DNA from: Myrica gale
Lineage: Eukaryota; Streptophyta; Magnoliopsida; Fagales; Myricaceae
Reading direction: 5' to 3'
DNA length: 64,000 nucleotides
Assembly: GCA_963930655.1 (NCBI GenBank)
Contig: OZ005610.1
Location: forward strand, 7,817,001-7,881,000
A model generated the notes under the pieces. That model had not been told where the DNA came from and ran no database searches. It was given only the letters and a program-made list of their open reading frames with translations. The translations under genes and the position numbers were made by a program. Shown here one piece after another: positions 10,949 to 21,350 of this stretch (positions within the stretch are counted from its first letter, which is position 1; each line of letters starts with the position of its first letter).

Positions 10949-10957
10949 ATTCGAGCC

Positions 10958-11431
10958 AGCCACACTCCTCACCAAAAACTCGAACGCACCACGGGCCGCA
11001 ACGAAGAAGGGCGGGGACGCGATGGCGAGGAAGGAGGGCTTGGCGACATCAGGAACTCGGAGCTGGAGGTACTGGAGGTACTGCTCGGCACGCGTGTGGG
11101 ATGAGGAATAGGGACTCGGCAGCGGGCTCTATTCAGAGCGGGGCACAGCGGCGTTGCAGGTGAAGCTTTAGTTGGGATGCAGGGGACGACTAACGAAGAC
11201 TTGAAAATACAAACAAAAAAACTAATAGAAGTTGAAAAAGAAAACTAAAAGTGGCGTTAGAGTTCCGTTTCCCCAGTTAACTGTACTTTTCACTCAAACA
11301 ATTGGCGTGTCCTATTTATGTCCCTCGTTTTCAATCGAAGGGCTAGTAATGAGAGAATTGCTCCAAGTGCAATATCTAGGTATTGCAGAGGAGCCCGGTC
11401 CCTTTTTCTTTAGGGTCTCGATAGCTATCAG
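10958..11431. other. GC-rich intergenic stretch, no gene recognised
   Basis: Resumes the sequence interrupted by the MITE. It is Arg/Gly-rich in several frames but matches no family I know. It may be 3' debris of the GH17 copy; this is not supported. Confidence 0.35.
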
Positions 11432-11722
11432 TGTTAGGTGGTCTTGAGCCTTCTCAACCCCAAAAGCTAGCTCAAGAGGTGAGGTTTTCCCTCACACTTA
11501 TAAACTGACCACCAACCCCTTCCACAACAGATGTGGGACAACCCCAACAATCTCCCCCTCACACATCGGGCCCTGGGTTGGATGCAGACAACCCGTTTCT
11601 CCCATGGACTGTTGGGTCTGAGACTTGTTGGTAAACCTGGGCTCCGATACCAGTGTTAGGTGGTCTTGGGCCTTCTCAACCCCAAAAACTAGCTCAAGAC
11701 CACCTAACACTGGTATCGGAGC
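11432..11722. mobile_element. Rearranged TRIM-like LTR remnant with opposed primer sites
   Basis: Two direct copies of an LTR start (TGTTAGGTGGTCTTG, then 'ccttctcaaccccaaaa') lie at 11432-11478 and 11654-11700. Directly right of the second copy is CAAGACCACCTAACA, the inverse of the LTR start. Primer-binding-type sequence TGGTATCGGAGC occurs on the plus strand at 11711-11722 and, inverted, at 11641-11652. The DNA at 11637-11730 is therefore a hairpin whose arms each hold an LTR end plus a Met-tRNA primer site pointing outward. Between the copies are a TATA-like 'cttataaac' and 'gatgtgggac', typical of short TRIM LTRs. No protein is encoded. The true boundaries are unclear. Confidence 0.55.
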
Positions 11723-12378
11723 CTGGTTTTTTTCTTGACCTTTTATGGGCCCCGCTTGAAAAGAAACAGATTTGGGCCGAATACGTTGTATTTTTTTTGG
11801 CAGTACGGAAGCACTTATGGCGCTGTACTCGAAATTCGGAGGATATGCTTTTTAGCCTGGAAAATCAGCACAGGAAGATCTCTATTCCTAAAATTCGAAC
11901 CATCTCGACTCGTCCTCCCATCATCAAGTTCAGGCTTTAGGCATTTTTGCATGTAAGCCTGGACTGTCATTTGTTTCTCGTCGTTTCTTCCCAGAAATCC
12001 TCAACTTCATTGCATGGAGACTTCTGATTTCAGAACGACAGATTAGCATCGTTGTTTTCATATCTCTGTGTTCCCAAATTGAGCACAATCAAAAGCAAGG
12101 AGGGAGACATCTATGGAAATAGCCACAGTTGGGCCCAACATTGAATCAGCTATTATACTAACAGTTGAAACAAAAGCAGGCCTAAGTAAACTCCAAGCTG
12201 AAAGTAGATTGTTTTTCTTCCTCGGTCTCCATACAGAAAGTCACTTTTCGAGGCATATTTAGATCCTAGTGTGTGAATAGAAGAGCAAGCATTTTCATTT
12301 AGCCGAAGGAAACAAGAAAGCCTGGACATGGATTTCCCGTGGAATTTTTGCCAAACGTGAGCATGATAGCGATCACTG
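11723..12378. other. Intergenic and likely 3' UTR of SYT2
   Basis: No separate gene is supported. The minus-strand open frame at 12153-12422 is only a frame-shifted shadow of the last SYT2 exon running into the 3' UTR. Confidence 0.5.
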
Positions 12379-15300
12379 TCATGAGGAAGTTCTCCATTGC
12401 AGCTCGATTTGAATCCGTCCATTCTTCGAGTCTATGAGATGATACTTTGCATTGATTCTCTTGTTGTTGACAACATCAGCTAGACTTAAATCCACATAAC
12501 CCAAAGTTTCCTGATTGCAATAAACAACACAAAGAAATATAACAACGACCACTATAAAAACATATGCAAATATTAGTCAAGTTGTGGTCCGATTGAATTC
12601 TCCTTTTCATTTATTCTTACTCAAAATCCCATTACTATATGGTCATACACCTGTGATCAATAGTTTTAAAACCAAAATCACAAAATTTATAGTCTTAAAT
12701 GAATTTACCTTTTCATGCCAAAAATAATGCAGAAACTAAGTTCATTCTGGTATCGTATAGAACAATATTTCAATTTCTGTAGCGTAACCCAATCTACCCA
12801 CTTTAAGGGAGTTGAGTGCGTTACCATCTTAAAACCGGTGCTAAGATGATTTTATAGCGGATGCAACGTGTACCTTGGGATGCAGCAACCCCATCCTAGA
12901 GGAGGCACTAAGAACTTCCACATGAAGCCTATCATTGATAGGTGGTTCCTCCAGCGCAAACGTAAACTCCTCGTCCCATCTTGGATCTCTGTTTTTCTTC
13001 ACATGCTGCATCAAAGGCATGTTATTGTCAATACACTATTGGGGAAAAAGGAAAACATTGACCTTCTTGGGCAAGGACCCAACGGAAAAGCACAGGCATT
13101 TACGTACTTCCAGAAAGAGTGTTACAGCTAAGGACAATCGATGTGAACTGGGTGCCAAATTTCAAAGAGAGATTTTTGCTGCTTGGAACAGGATAGCCAT
13201 CAATTATAGCTTCAAGTAAGCTAATGCAGTACTCAATTTTAAATATTTTTATCAACTTACGTATGTTTTCATATATACTATTTCCTTTTGCTACTATGCT
13301 CAGACAAGCTCCTGTAATAAAATTAGAACATACCTGTAAGATATTATTTTAATATCCACTAAAGTGAAGCCCACTACATGTTTTAAAGTTTTAATTAGAT
13401 TGGGTGGTCAGAGATTTATTCCAATAAGGATTCTAGAAATGGAGTTTTAAATTTAAATTCATATTTATTCCTTGATGGGAAGAATATTTAAAAGTTAAAT
13501 TGAAATTGAGGGTCCCTCAGATCTCTGGATGCAGATCTCTTGTGTTTTGTTTGAACAGATATGGCTAGAGGTATGTTAGATCCTATTATTTCTTACAATA
13601 CCATCTATAGCCAGAAACAACAAATGTGATGGTAACAATCAACCAATATCAACAATATACCTTGGTTTTTCTCTCCTCCCCTTTGAAGAGCAACCGGACA
13701 TAAGGATTCGTGTGGTGCTTTCCTTCAAGATCTTCAGCTTCATGGATGACAATCACAAGCACACCGCCACTAGCAGGAGTCCCTTCTGGAGCCTTTTGTA
13801 CCTCATTTTGATCTTGCATATCATCAGGTGCTTCATCCTCCTTAAAAGGTTTGTAAACGACTTCCACAACAAGCTGCCCGCGTGACTTTTCATTTTGAAC
13901 ATCATTTGGGTCCATGTTTTTCAGTAGATCAAGAGTCAAAACTTTAGGCTCATCAGGTGTGAGATCTTTCAATGGAACAACATTCATACCCATCTTGTCA
14001 TGCTTGCCAACCTAAGTAAAAGGAAACACAGCTTGAGAAAGAAACAAGGAAAATTTTAAGGAAGTACAATTTAAAGTCATGATGGGGGGAAATAGCACCC
14101 GAGGAATGGGTTTTCAACTCGATCACATCTCTGAATTTCCTACTTATTTTCAAGTGATGGTGAAAGTGGGAAATGAGTGTATAGTTTGCCACATGTTTAT
14201 CCAGAAAGTTCCTATCAACGTAGATGAATTCAGACACAAGGATTCCACAAAAAGAATACTGAGAAAACAAACCTGCTCCCAATCATACACAAGTAACTCT
14301 AGAGCTTGAGATTCTGGGTCCTTAACAACCAAGTGAAATTCCTCATTCCATTCAGGATTCAAGTTGCTGTGTTTGACCATTGTTTTCTTTGAAGGAAGCT
14401 TGTCCTCAGTGAGCTTGAGTTTCACGTAAGGGTCTGATGCCCCCATTAGATCTTTCTTTCTAAGCTTCATTGCCCTCAGAACCTTCACAGTGAGAATCCC
14501 CACAGGTCTTTTCATGCCTCTGCCAAAAATTAACCAACATTAGCAAGTCCTAACAAAAGGCTTGCCATAAGAACGTAAAAGGAGTAAGGATGCTTACTTT
14601 TTTGGATCCATTATTGGTACTTCTAGGGCCTTGGGCCAGAGATACATATTTGCGACTTGATCTCTAATAAGCTCCTGGGGGGTTTGGGGGGGGGGGGTTA
14701 TTCAGGAGTGAATCAGGATTTTACCAAATACAAAGAATTATAATGGAGCAGACACAATCAGATGTCCAGGGATTTAATCAAACAAGTTTAAGCAATCATT
14801 TTATTTTGCGAACTAGGTATCATACAACTTATCCCATGAGATGAGGGCGAGGGAAAGAAACTAGAACTGTTACCTGGACAAACCTATAAAGGCCAGGTAT
14901 AGACATAGCATCTGCTCCAAGCAGTTTGAGTCCAAAATCAACATGTGGCTGCAAAATTTAGAACAATATTACCAAAAGGTGAAACAAAAAAAGGGACAAA
15001 GGCAGAGTTAGTTCAGCTCAGCCCCAGCTGCGATAAAGGTGATAAGAAAATATGCTTGAGCAAATATCTTCTCAGCAAGATCTGGACATTATCAGCATCA
15101 AAGAGGAGGCACCAGCCCCAACTGAAGCATAAGTACCAACGAAGGAAATTTTCCTGCAATACTATCATTAAGAAATCAATAAATTGCATGGTCAACCATC
15201 AACACGCACCTTCTCCATGAGAGACACCAATATTTTGGCAAAACAAGGAAAGTTTGGAACCAAAGGCTTCAAGGTGATACGTGGATTAGCAAACACTTGT

Positions 15301-16986
15301 AGATCAACAACCTGCAACACTCTCAACAGGTGTACGTTCCGTGCATGATCTTTTAATCATGAAGCCAACTTTAACAAATAACAAATTCTTTCTCTTCAGA
15401 AATAGTTGTTGTCAAAAATACCTGAACAGTAGCTCTCAACCCAAATGCCTTAATTGCAATAGTGATGTTAGGATTTCCAGCCCACTTCACTGATGGTTCC
15501 ATTATCAACTCCTTCTCGTCAGTGACATAAACTTTCATTCCTGGCATAGAACAAGACCAAGATGAGCATTCTACCTATGAGTGAGCAAGATCTGGAATAA
15601 AAAGCCATTTCTCGACACTTCGCATATGACTTAGCAGTTAGCACAGATCTCTAGAAACGAAATGGTGGTAAAGCACCAACAGGCAAGACCTAAGCTTAGG
15701 GAAAAATTTACATTAGGTTCTCATAGACAGTAGCACATGTTTTTCTCAATCAAGTGCGTGAGTTGGTGGTAGAGAGAGAGAGAGAGAGAGAGATGTATAT
15801 ATATCAATTCCACCTGGAAAAGTTGGTGGTAGAGAGCCCAAGGTCAGTGTTTCAAACTCAACAGACTCAATTTTGTATTTGGGAATTTGCTCCGCAATGA
15901 TAGGCTTTGCTATAATCCTTGCTGTCTTGCATATTGCCTAGAAATATTAAATGGTCAAACTCGATACCTAAAGGGAAAAATCACCCAAAAATAATATTTT
16001 CCACTACAGAAAAGATAAACTTCATCAGAGGTATGCATACCTTGTCCAGATAAGGCCACATAACTTCTATAAATTTGTTAAGCCAGTCGATCTTCACAAA
16101 AACAAAGGTATTAGAAGCTTGTTACTAAAGCTGCACATTGCACCTTGGCAACCACAGTACATGATTGACTGGAGAAAACAGAAGTAAAACATACACGATC
16201 ATAATCTGGATTTTTAACCCATTGAGGTATCTCCGGAAGCAAACGTTGCAAAGTCTTTGTATCTTGCTCAACCAAAGGACGAAGCACGGGATCCTGGACA
16301 TGCGCAACAAGTGAAAATGCAATCTACTTACAGGTAGGTTTGTTTTTCTTTACAATCCTTGTGTTTAGAGAGAGACATCCCACCATGACAATAGTTTCCA
16401 CCGATTTTTTGTCACAGCGGTTGAAAAATTAGAAAGCAAGCTCCTAATTGAGGTTAGCTGAATTTGCTACCATACACTACGAGAGAATCTAAAGCTTTTT
16501 GTTTGTGATCTACGATTCTACACGATTTTACCTACACTGCACAGTTTGTCCAACCAAATTCGGATTAGGGTACAAAGGAATTTACTTCCTGAAGAGTCCA
16601 TACATGGCAATATTTCAGGCAAGCACGACAGTAGCTTACAATGCGCTCAGAATATCCGCCGCATACTCTTGCTGTTTATGACTCAGTAAATCAGTATAAG
16701 AGTAAATGACAGTGGCAGGAACTAAAACTGTAAAACGTTTTATTAGCAAACGTTGCACAAACAAGGAAGTCTTGAGAAGATAAGTCAACCCAGAAAACCA
16801 ACGGAAACCCAAATTTGCAGCCAAAATCACAGAACGTGGTAAACAGAGAGAAACAAAAGGGAGAAAGACACTGACCTTGACATCAGTTGGCTGGAAATAG
16901 ATGAACATGTAGTACCCAATCACAAGCCCAATTGAAGTTCCCACTCCAAAACCCCAAAGACCCAAAATGGTACTCAAGAAACCCAT
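12379..16986 (-). CDS. SYT2: Synaptotagmin-type SMP-C2 tether (SYT2 orthologue), complete
   Basis: Twelve exons by GT-AG junctions (minus strand): 16876-16986, 16195-16293, 16041-16091, 15814-15937, 15422-15540, 15210-15311, 14874-14948, 14598-14674, 14273-14519, 13661-14011, 12874-13005, 12379-12510. They total 1620 nt and 539 residues, and the family usually has about 540. Plant SYTs anchor in the ER and tether it to the plasma membrane or Golgi while moving lipids. Residues about 4-32 form the N-terminal membrane anchor (MGFLSTILG...). An SMP lipid-transfer domain runs about 69-250, C2A about 255-375 and C2B about 417-525. C2A keeps Asp-rich Ca2+ loops (KKDLMGASDPYV and VYDWEQVGKHDK). C2B loop 1 reads EGKHHTNPYV, without the Asp pair, as is usual. 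GKHDKMGMN, EKSRGQLVVEV and the C-terminal QIELQWR favour SYT2 over SYT1. The start is the conserved MGF; the frame is open a further 56 codons upstream. Confidence 0.94.
15771..15793. repeat. (GA)n microsatellite in a SYT2 intron
   Basis: A run of about 11 GA units followed by a short TA run. It lies in the intron between the exons 15814-15937 and 15422-15540. Confidence 0.9.
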
Positions 16987-18775
16987 CTCGCCAGCCACAA
17001 TTGGTCCAATGTTCCGGTTCCTAGGCCGGTACACCGAGAGCACCTTCCAACCCAACCAGACCACCCAAATCTCCAAGCACTCCGTACCAAAACCAAACAA
17101 GAGAAGATCAAGTGAAAAGACCTTCCCTTCTTCTTCACTTCCTAGGCGTGCCACAACATTTCACGTAAAACCCAGAAGTGCAAGAAATCACGATTTCACT
17201 AGAACATCTCCGCCTTAAAAGCATTGAACAGTGAGTTTTGGGAAATCACATTTGTATTTAGTGCGAAATATGGAAAAGAGAAATACTTTCCTTCGGTTGC
17301 CGGACAATATGTGAATCTAATGCTTATCAGGAAGTGCAATAAAAAGAGTATTTATTCTTGTGGCCGATCTTTAACGTTCAGTAAGGCCACGCACGCAACG
17401 GCTTGAAAAGGGAAGATTTAGGAGCGTGACAGTTGGGTAGTGTCGGTAACGTTTCAGCTGGTTGTGTTTGACGCGTCGGAATTTGCATGGTTATGATAAT
17501 TAAATGATTTAGACATACTTTTAGACAGTAGAAGATATAATTTATTAGTCTTGATAATTGAACGAGTGCAGAATTGGAAAAAAAAAACGCCTACTATAGG
17601 CATGCTTCAGATTCTCAGAAGTCAGAACACCCAATTTAGTAATTTCCGGATATTTAGTACCTAATATAGTTATTTTCATTTACGTGGCTTTTTATTAGAA
17701 TCTTAATTAGGTTTAGAAATTCCCGTTCCTGCTGCTCTCTGATAGGCTATTGCCACTTTCTCCGTCTTCGTGTTTGGCCGTAGTACCTTTAAGAAAATCA
17801 TACCATATACAACCATCTGTCCGAATATGATATTGCGTAATTTTTCTATTAGAATGGTATGATATAATTTAAAAAGAGACGTACACAACATATAAATTTT
17901 ATCGTAAACAAAATTTTACTTGAATAACTTATTTCTCTTTAAATTGTATAATATAATTCGGTTAGAAAATTACTTAATAATGAGTGTTAATAGCTTAAAT
18001 ACACATCCTCGATTTTTTAAATGGTCGTCGTTTCAAGTCGAGAAGGATTAATTATAATTTAATGGCGTTCAAGATTCAGCTGTTATCTGGACCCCAAAAT
18101 ACTTGAAATCAAATAGTATTGTGAAGAACTCCTTGACCTGTCAATCTGCAGTATTCGAACCAGTGGTCACGATGTCGATCGTAGTGGATAGCTCGAAGTC
18201 TCACGATTCCTGTGAAATAGACTGAGATTAGACATTGATTTTGTGGTCTCAAATGTTTCTCCAGAAGCTTACTGAAAGCACATCGTGTCCGTCTGTGAAA
18301 CCAGAAAGGAAACAAAATGAAAAACATAACAGTTGGCCCCGTCTTCAGGGGAGATGTGCAAGGTATTACCACAGGTTTAAACAGATTCACAGACCTATTT
18401 ACACCTGCCATTTCAAATTTATTGTTCGAGTCTTCGAGACTCAATCCTTTACATTGCCTGCTACTTTTAATGGTGACCCATTTCTTTTGATATGCTCAAA
18501 CAAATATTCCAGCTTCCACTACGAAGACATTGATTACATTGCAACATGGTGGGACATGGGACTGATCTGTCATGATCCTATATCGCTCCACCATCCAACC
18601 TGGCCATCAACCACTGTTGCAGGCCCACCATGGACTGCCTTAACCATCCTTCCCATTACATGATTTTGCTCTATTATGGGCATTTGATTGCCTCACTTTA
18701 CCATTTCGAATCTGATTAAAAAAATTATAAAATATTTTTTTATTATAATATTCATTCAAATATTTATTTTCTTCC
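16987..18775. other. SYT2 upstream region and intergenic DNA
   Basis: The first about 250 bp hold the SYT2 5' leader and promoter side (minus strand). A 142-codon plus-strand open frame at 18235-18663 has no recognisable domain and no convincing codon signature, so it is not called. The rest is AT-rich with nothing identified. Confidence 0.4.
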
Positions 18776-19190
18776 CTTTTTCACTAACTTCCCTCTGAAC
18801 TATTTCACTTTCTCACCAAAAATATCCGAAAATTTCAACCCCACAATCAAACACCTATACGTGACCTTTCTGTTTTAAGGCGGTAAAATCAGCTCCACGA
18901 AGGGATGGGAGTCTTGTGATGGTATTCGGATGAGACACCACATTCAGCCTTCAGGGGTAAGACACGGCTGCGTTCTGAGAGACACCTTTTCATTAACTTT
19001 CCTGAACCATTTCACTTTCTCACCAAAAATATCCGAAAATTTCAACCCCATAATCAAACACCTATACTTGACCTTTCTGTTTAAGGCGGTAACATCAGCT
19101 CCACGAAGGGATGGGAAGTCTTGTGATGGTATTCGGATGAGACATCACATTCAGCCTTCAAGGGTAAGACACGGCTGCGTTCTGAGAGAC
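18776..19190. repeat. 207-bp tandem duplication
   Basis: Two adjacent near-identical units (about 18776-18983 and 18984-19190). Each runs from 'aacttnccct...gaacnatttcactttctc' to 'cacggctgcgttctgagagac' with only a few substitutions and one-base indels. Overlapping short frames of the same sequence appear in both units. There is no evidence that it is coding. Confidence 0.9.
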
Positions 19191-19307
19191 AAAAGGGGTC
19201 CCACTGGATTATGAGAATCAAAAGCAAATAAAAAGCCAATCTTTCAAGGCTATCAACGACAATTCCCCAACCAATTAAAAGGAGATCACAACAAAATTGT
19301 AGGCTGT

Positions 19308-19411
19308 GTCGGCCAGTGCCGTTTGCTATTGGGTTCCCTTTAAATTGCTGCTATTCGGCGTCGGCCAGTGCCGTTTGCTATTGGGTTTCCTTTAAATTGC
19401 TGCTATTCGGC
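19308..19411. repeat. 52-bp tandem duplication
   Basis: Units 19308-19359 and 19360-19411, each starting GTCGGCCAGTGCCG and ending GCTGCTATTCGGC, differ by one base. The repeat lies 120 bp from the 207-bp duplication. Confidence 0.92.
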
Positions 19412-19672
19412 AATCACAAACTTTGTTTTCTCCCTCCTGTTCCTTTTAACTTTCCCTCGATCGGTGACATTTGCATATTTGAAAACAGACGAATTTGGTC
19501 CTAGCAGGTATTTTTTAATAAAAAGTTGGGGTTAATTATAGTATTATTTGTTATGAGGCCCCTATTCGCAGACCGTCCTATTTTATTAGATCCCTATAAT
19601 GATATTTTTTTAAACTTTGTACCTATCTACTCTTGAATCATAGTCTAATTAATGTGTTTTGTGTCTTTTTGT

Positions 19673-19760
19673 GGGGAACGGATTCCCTCCGAAGGAGGGA
19701 TTTTCAAAGGTTACCAAAAACATGATCCAGATTAAAAAAGAAACAAATCAACGGTCATAC
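19673..19760. mobile_element. Half copy of the 10705-10948 MITE family
   Basis: GGGAACGGATTCCCTCC through AAAGAAACAAATCAACGG matches the left arm of the MITE at 10705 with few changes. The opposite arm is absent, so this is a truncated copy. Confidence 0.8.
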
Positions 19761-20720
19761 CCTTTTTGTGTGGGTCCAAAAGAGACATAACCTAACTGGA
19801 CCTTGTTTTTCATTTTTTTTCACCCAAGCATTTGGACCTTGTTTTCCTAACAGCAGGTTTCACCACATTTTTTCACGATACAAAAACTTTATGACTTGGC
19901 TGGATTTAATGTTGCTTAACAAAAATGGGATTTTGATGGGTGCACCAATTGTTTGCTGCAAATTGCAATGGGTTACCAGCAGGGAAAAAGCGAGACAGAA
20001 AGATAGAAAAGAGAAGATCACTGGATCAGTGAAACTATAGGTCATTGTGCACAATAATCCTCGACGAAGAACAATGGGAAAGTAGAAGTTGGATAATTGG
20101 TTCAACAACTGATATAGAAAAAGAGAGAGAGCGCGCGCGCGAGAGAGAGAGAGAGAACAGAGGAATTCGCTTCCTCGACGAAGAGGCAACTTGGGCCGTT
20201 TTTCCAAAAAGACCGAGCTCCTATTGTACCATAAAACTTTGTACGGCCCAACTGACAATCTCCTCAATGAGTCCTGGTCCAAAAATCAGTTCCCTTGCAT
20301 CCATATCCCATGTTAGAATTAAAGTAGTAGTTCCGCGAAAGCTCCAATAGTATTTAGGCAGCGATTGTACAAACGTAATCCTATGCAGTGAATTGGATCC
20401 TGAAACATGCTTAATCCTTTTGTCTCTCAAACAAGTTTTATCCCCCCACCTGCAAAGATGAGATAAAAGGTTCAAACCCACACGAGTAGCTCAAGTGAAA
20501 ATCGGGCTCTTGAGAATGTGAGTTAAGCGCAAACTCAAAAATTCAAACCACCACTTTTGTAAAAAATTCTGGGTCAAATTCGTCCAAACTTGATAACGAA
20601 AATCTGAATTTCTCTCGTGACAAAAAAAGTCAACTTCTGTTAGCAAAATAGCTCACAACCATGTGAAAATTGGTCATCTATTAGTAAACGCTCAGTCCCA
20701 AAGAGAAAATAAAGAAAGAA

Positions 20721-21350
20721 GGGTTAATTATACTTTTGTGTTTGAGTGTTAAAATTTTAGGGTATTGAAATAGGTAAAAAAGTGAAGACAGATGATTTGA
20801 ATGAATTTTTTATATTTTATTATAGTGAAAAATAATGATTTGATAGGGATGATAGATATAATATTGTAATTATTTTATTATGTTTAAATTTTAGTAAACA
20901 AACCCACCCTTTTTGTACTGGGACGGGGTGACCGAATTGCAGCAGAGACGCGGCCTTTTGTGCCCAAATGATTTGAGATCTTGACACTTTGCATCATCGT
21001 CAATTTATCACTCATTTTGAAGAGAAAAATCAATCACGTGCATAACATGTGACCATTTTTTTGGGTACAAAGTGTGCAAAAATAAAAGAACGGGGTGCAA
21101 AGTGTCAAACTCTCCCAAACACGCGGGTGTAAAATGTAATTAATCATTTTTGAATATTGTGGCCAAAATAGACAAGTGAACCACGTGCAGAACATGTGAC
21201 TCACTTTTCCGTTTGAAATAACGGATAATAGACAATGGGGTGCAAATTGAAGGAAGTCCAAACTACGTAGATAAAATGTCTCAAAATTGAAAGAACACGA
21301 TGTAAAGTGTCATGACCCTAAACTAAGTGGGTGTGAAGTGTAATTAACCC
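20721..21350. mobile_element. MULE-like MITE, about 630 bp, containing a second MITE
   Basis: Ends GGGTTAATTATACTT and (right) AAGTGTAATTAACCC pair as inverted repeats. The same 11-base word AATAAAGAAAG lies at 20708-20718, two bases before the left end, and at 21351-21361 directly after the right end, a 9-11 bp duplication. Inside are direct repeats such as CACGTGCA(T/G)AACATGTGA. A Harbinger-like MITE is inserted near the left end (20738-20909). Confidence 0.7.
20738..20909. mobile_element. Harbinger/Tourist-like MITE nested in the 20721-21350 element
   Basis: Left end GTGTTTGAGTGTTAAAATTTTA and right end (complement) GGGTGGGTTTGTTTACTAAAATT are imperfect inverted repeats of the GGGTGTGTTTG type. 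The interior is AT-rich with no coding potential. It resembles the MITE at 44765-44961. Confidence 0.5.

Larger units (their letters stand above)
19191..20720. other. Intergenic, with half-MITE and GA/CG microsatellite
   Basis: Apart from the 52-bp duplication, this stretch contains half a MULE-type MITE (19673-19760) and a mixed (GA)n(CG)n(GA)n run at about 20120-20156. Opposing open frames of 86-140 codons at 19860-20481 overlap each other and match nothing known, so no gene is called. Confidence 0.4.

Noticed and set aside
18109..18663. Overlapping 111- and 142-codon frames on opposite strands
   Set aside because: No recognisable motif. Opposed overlapping frames in AT-balanced DNA are expected by chance.
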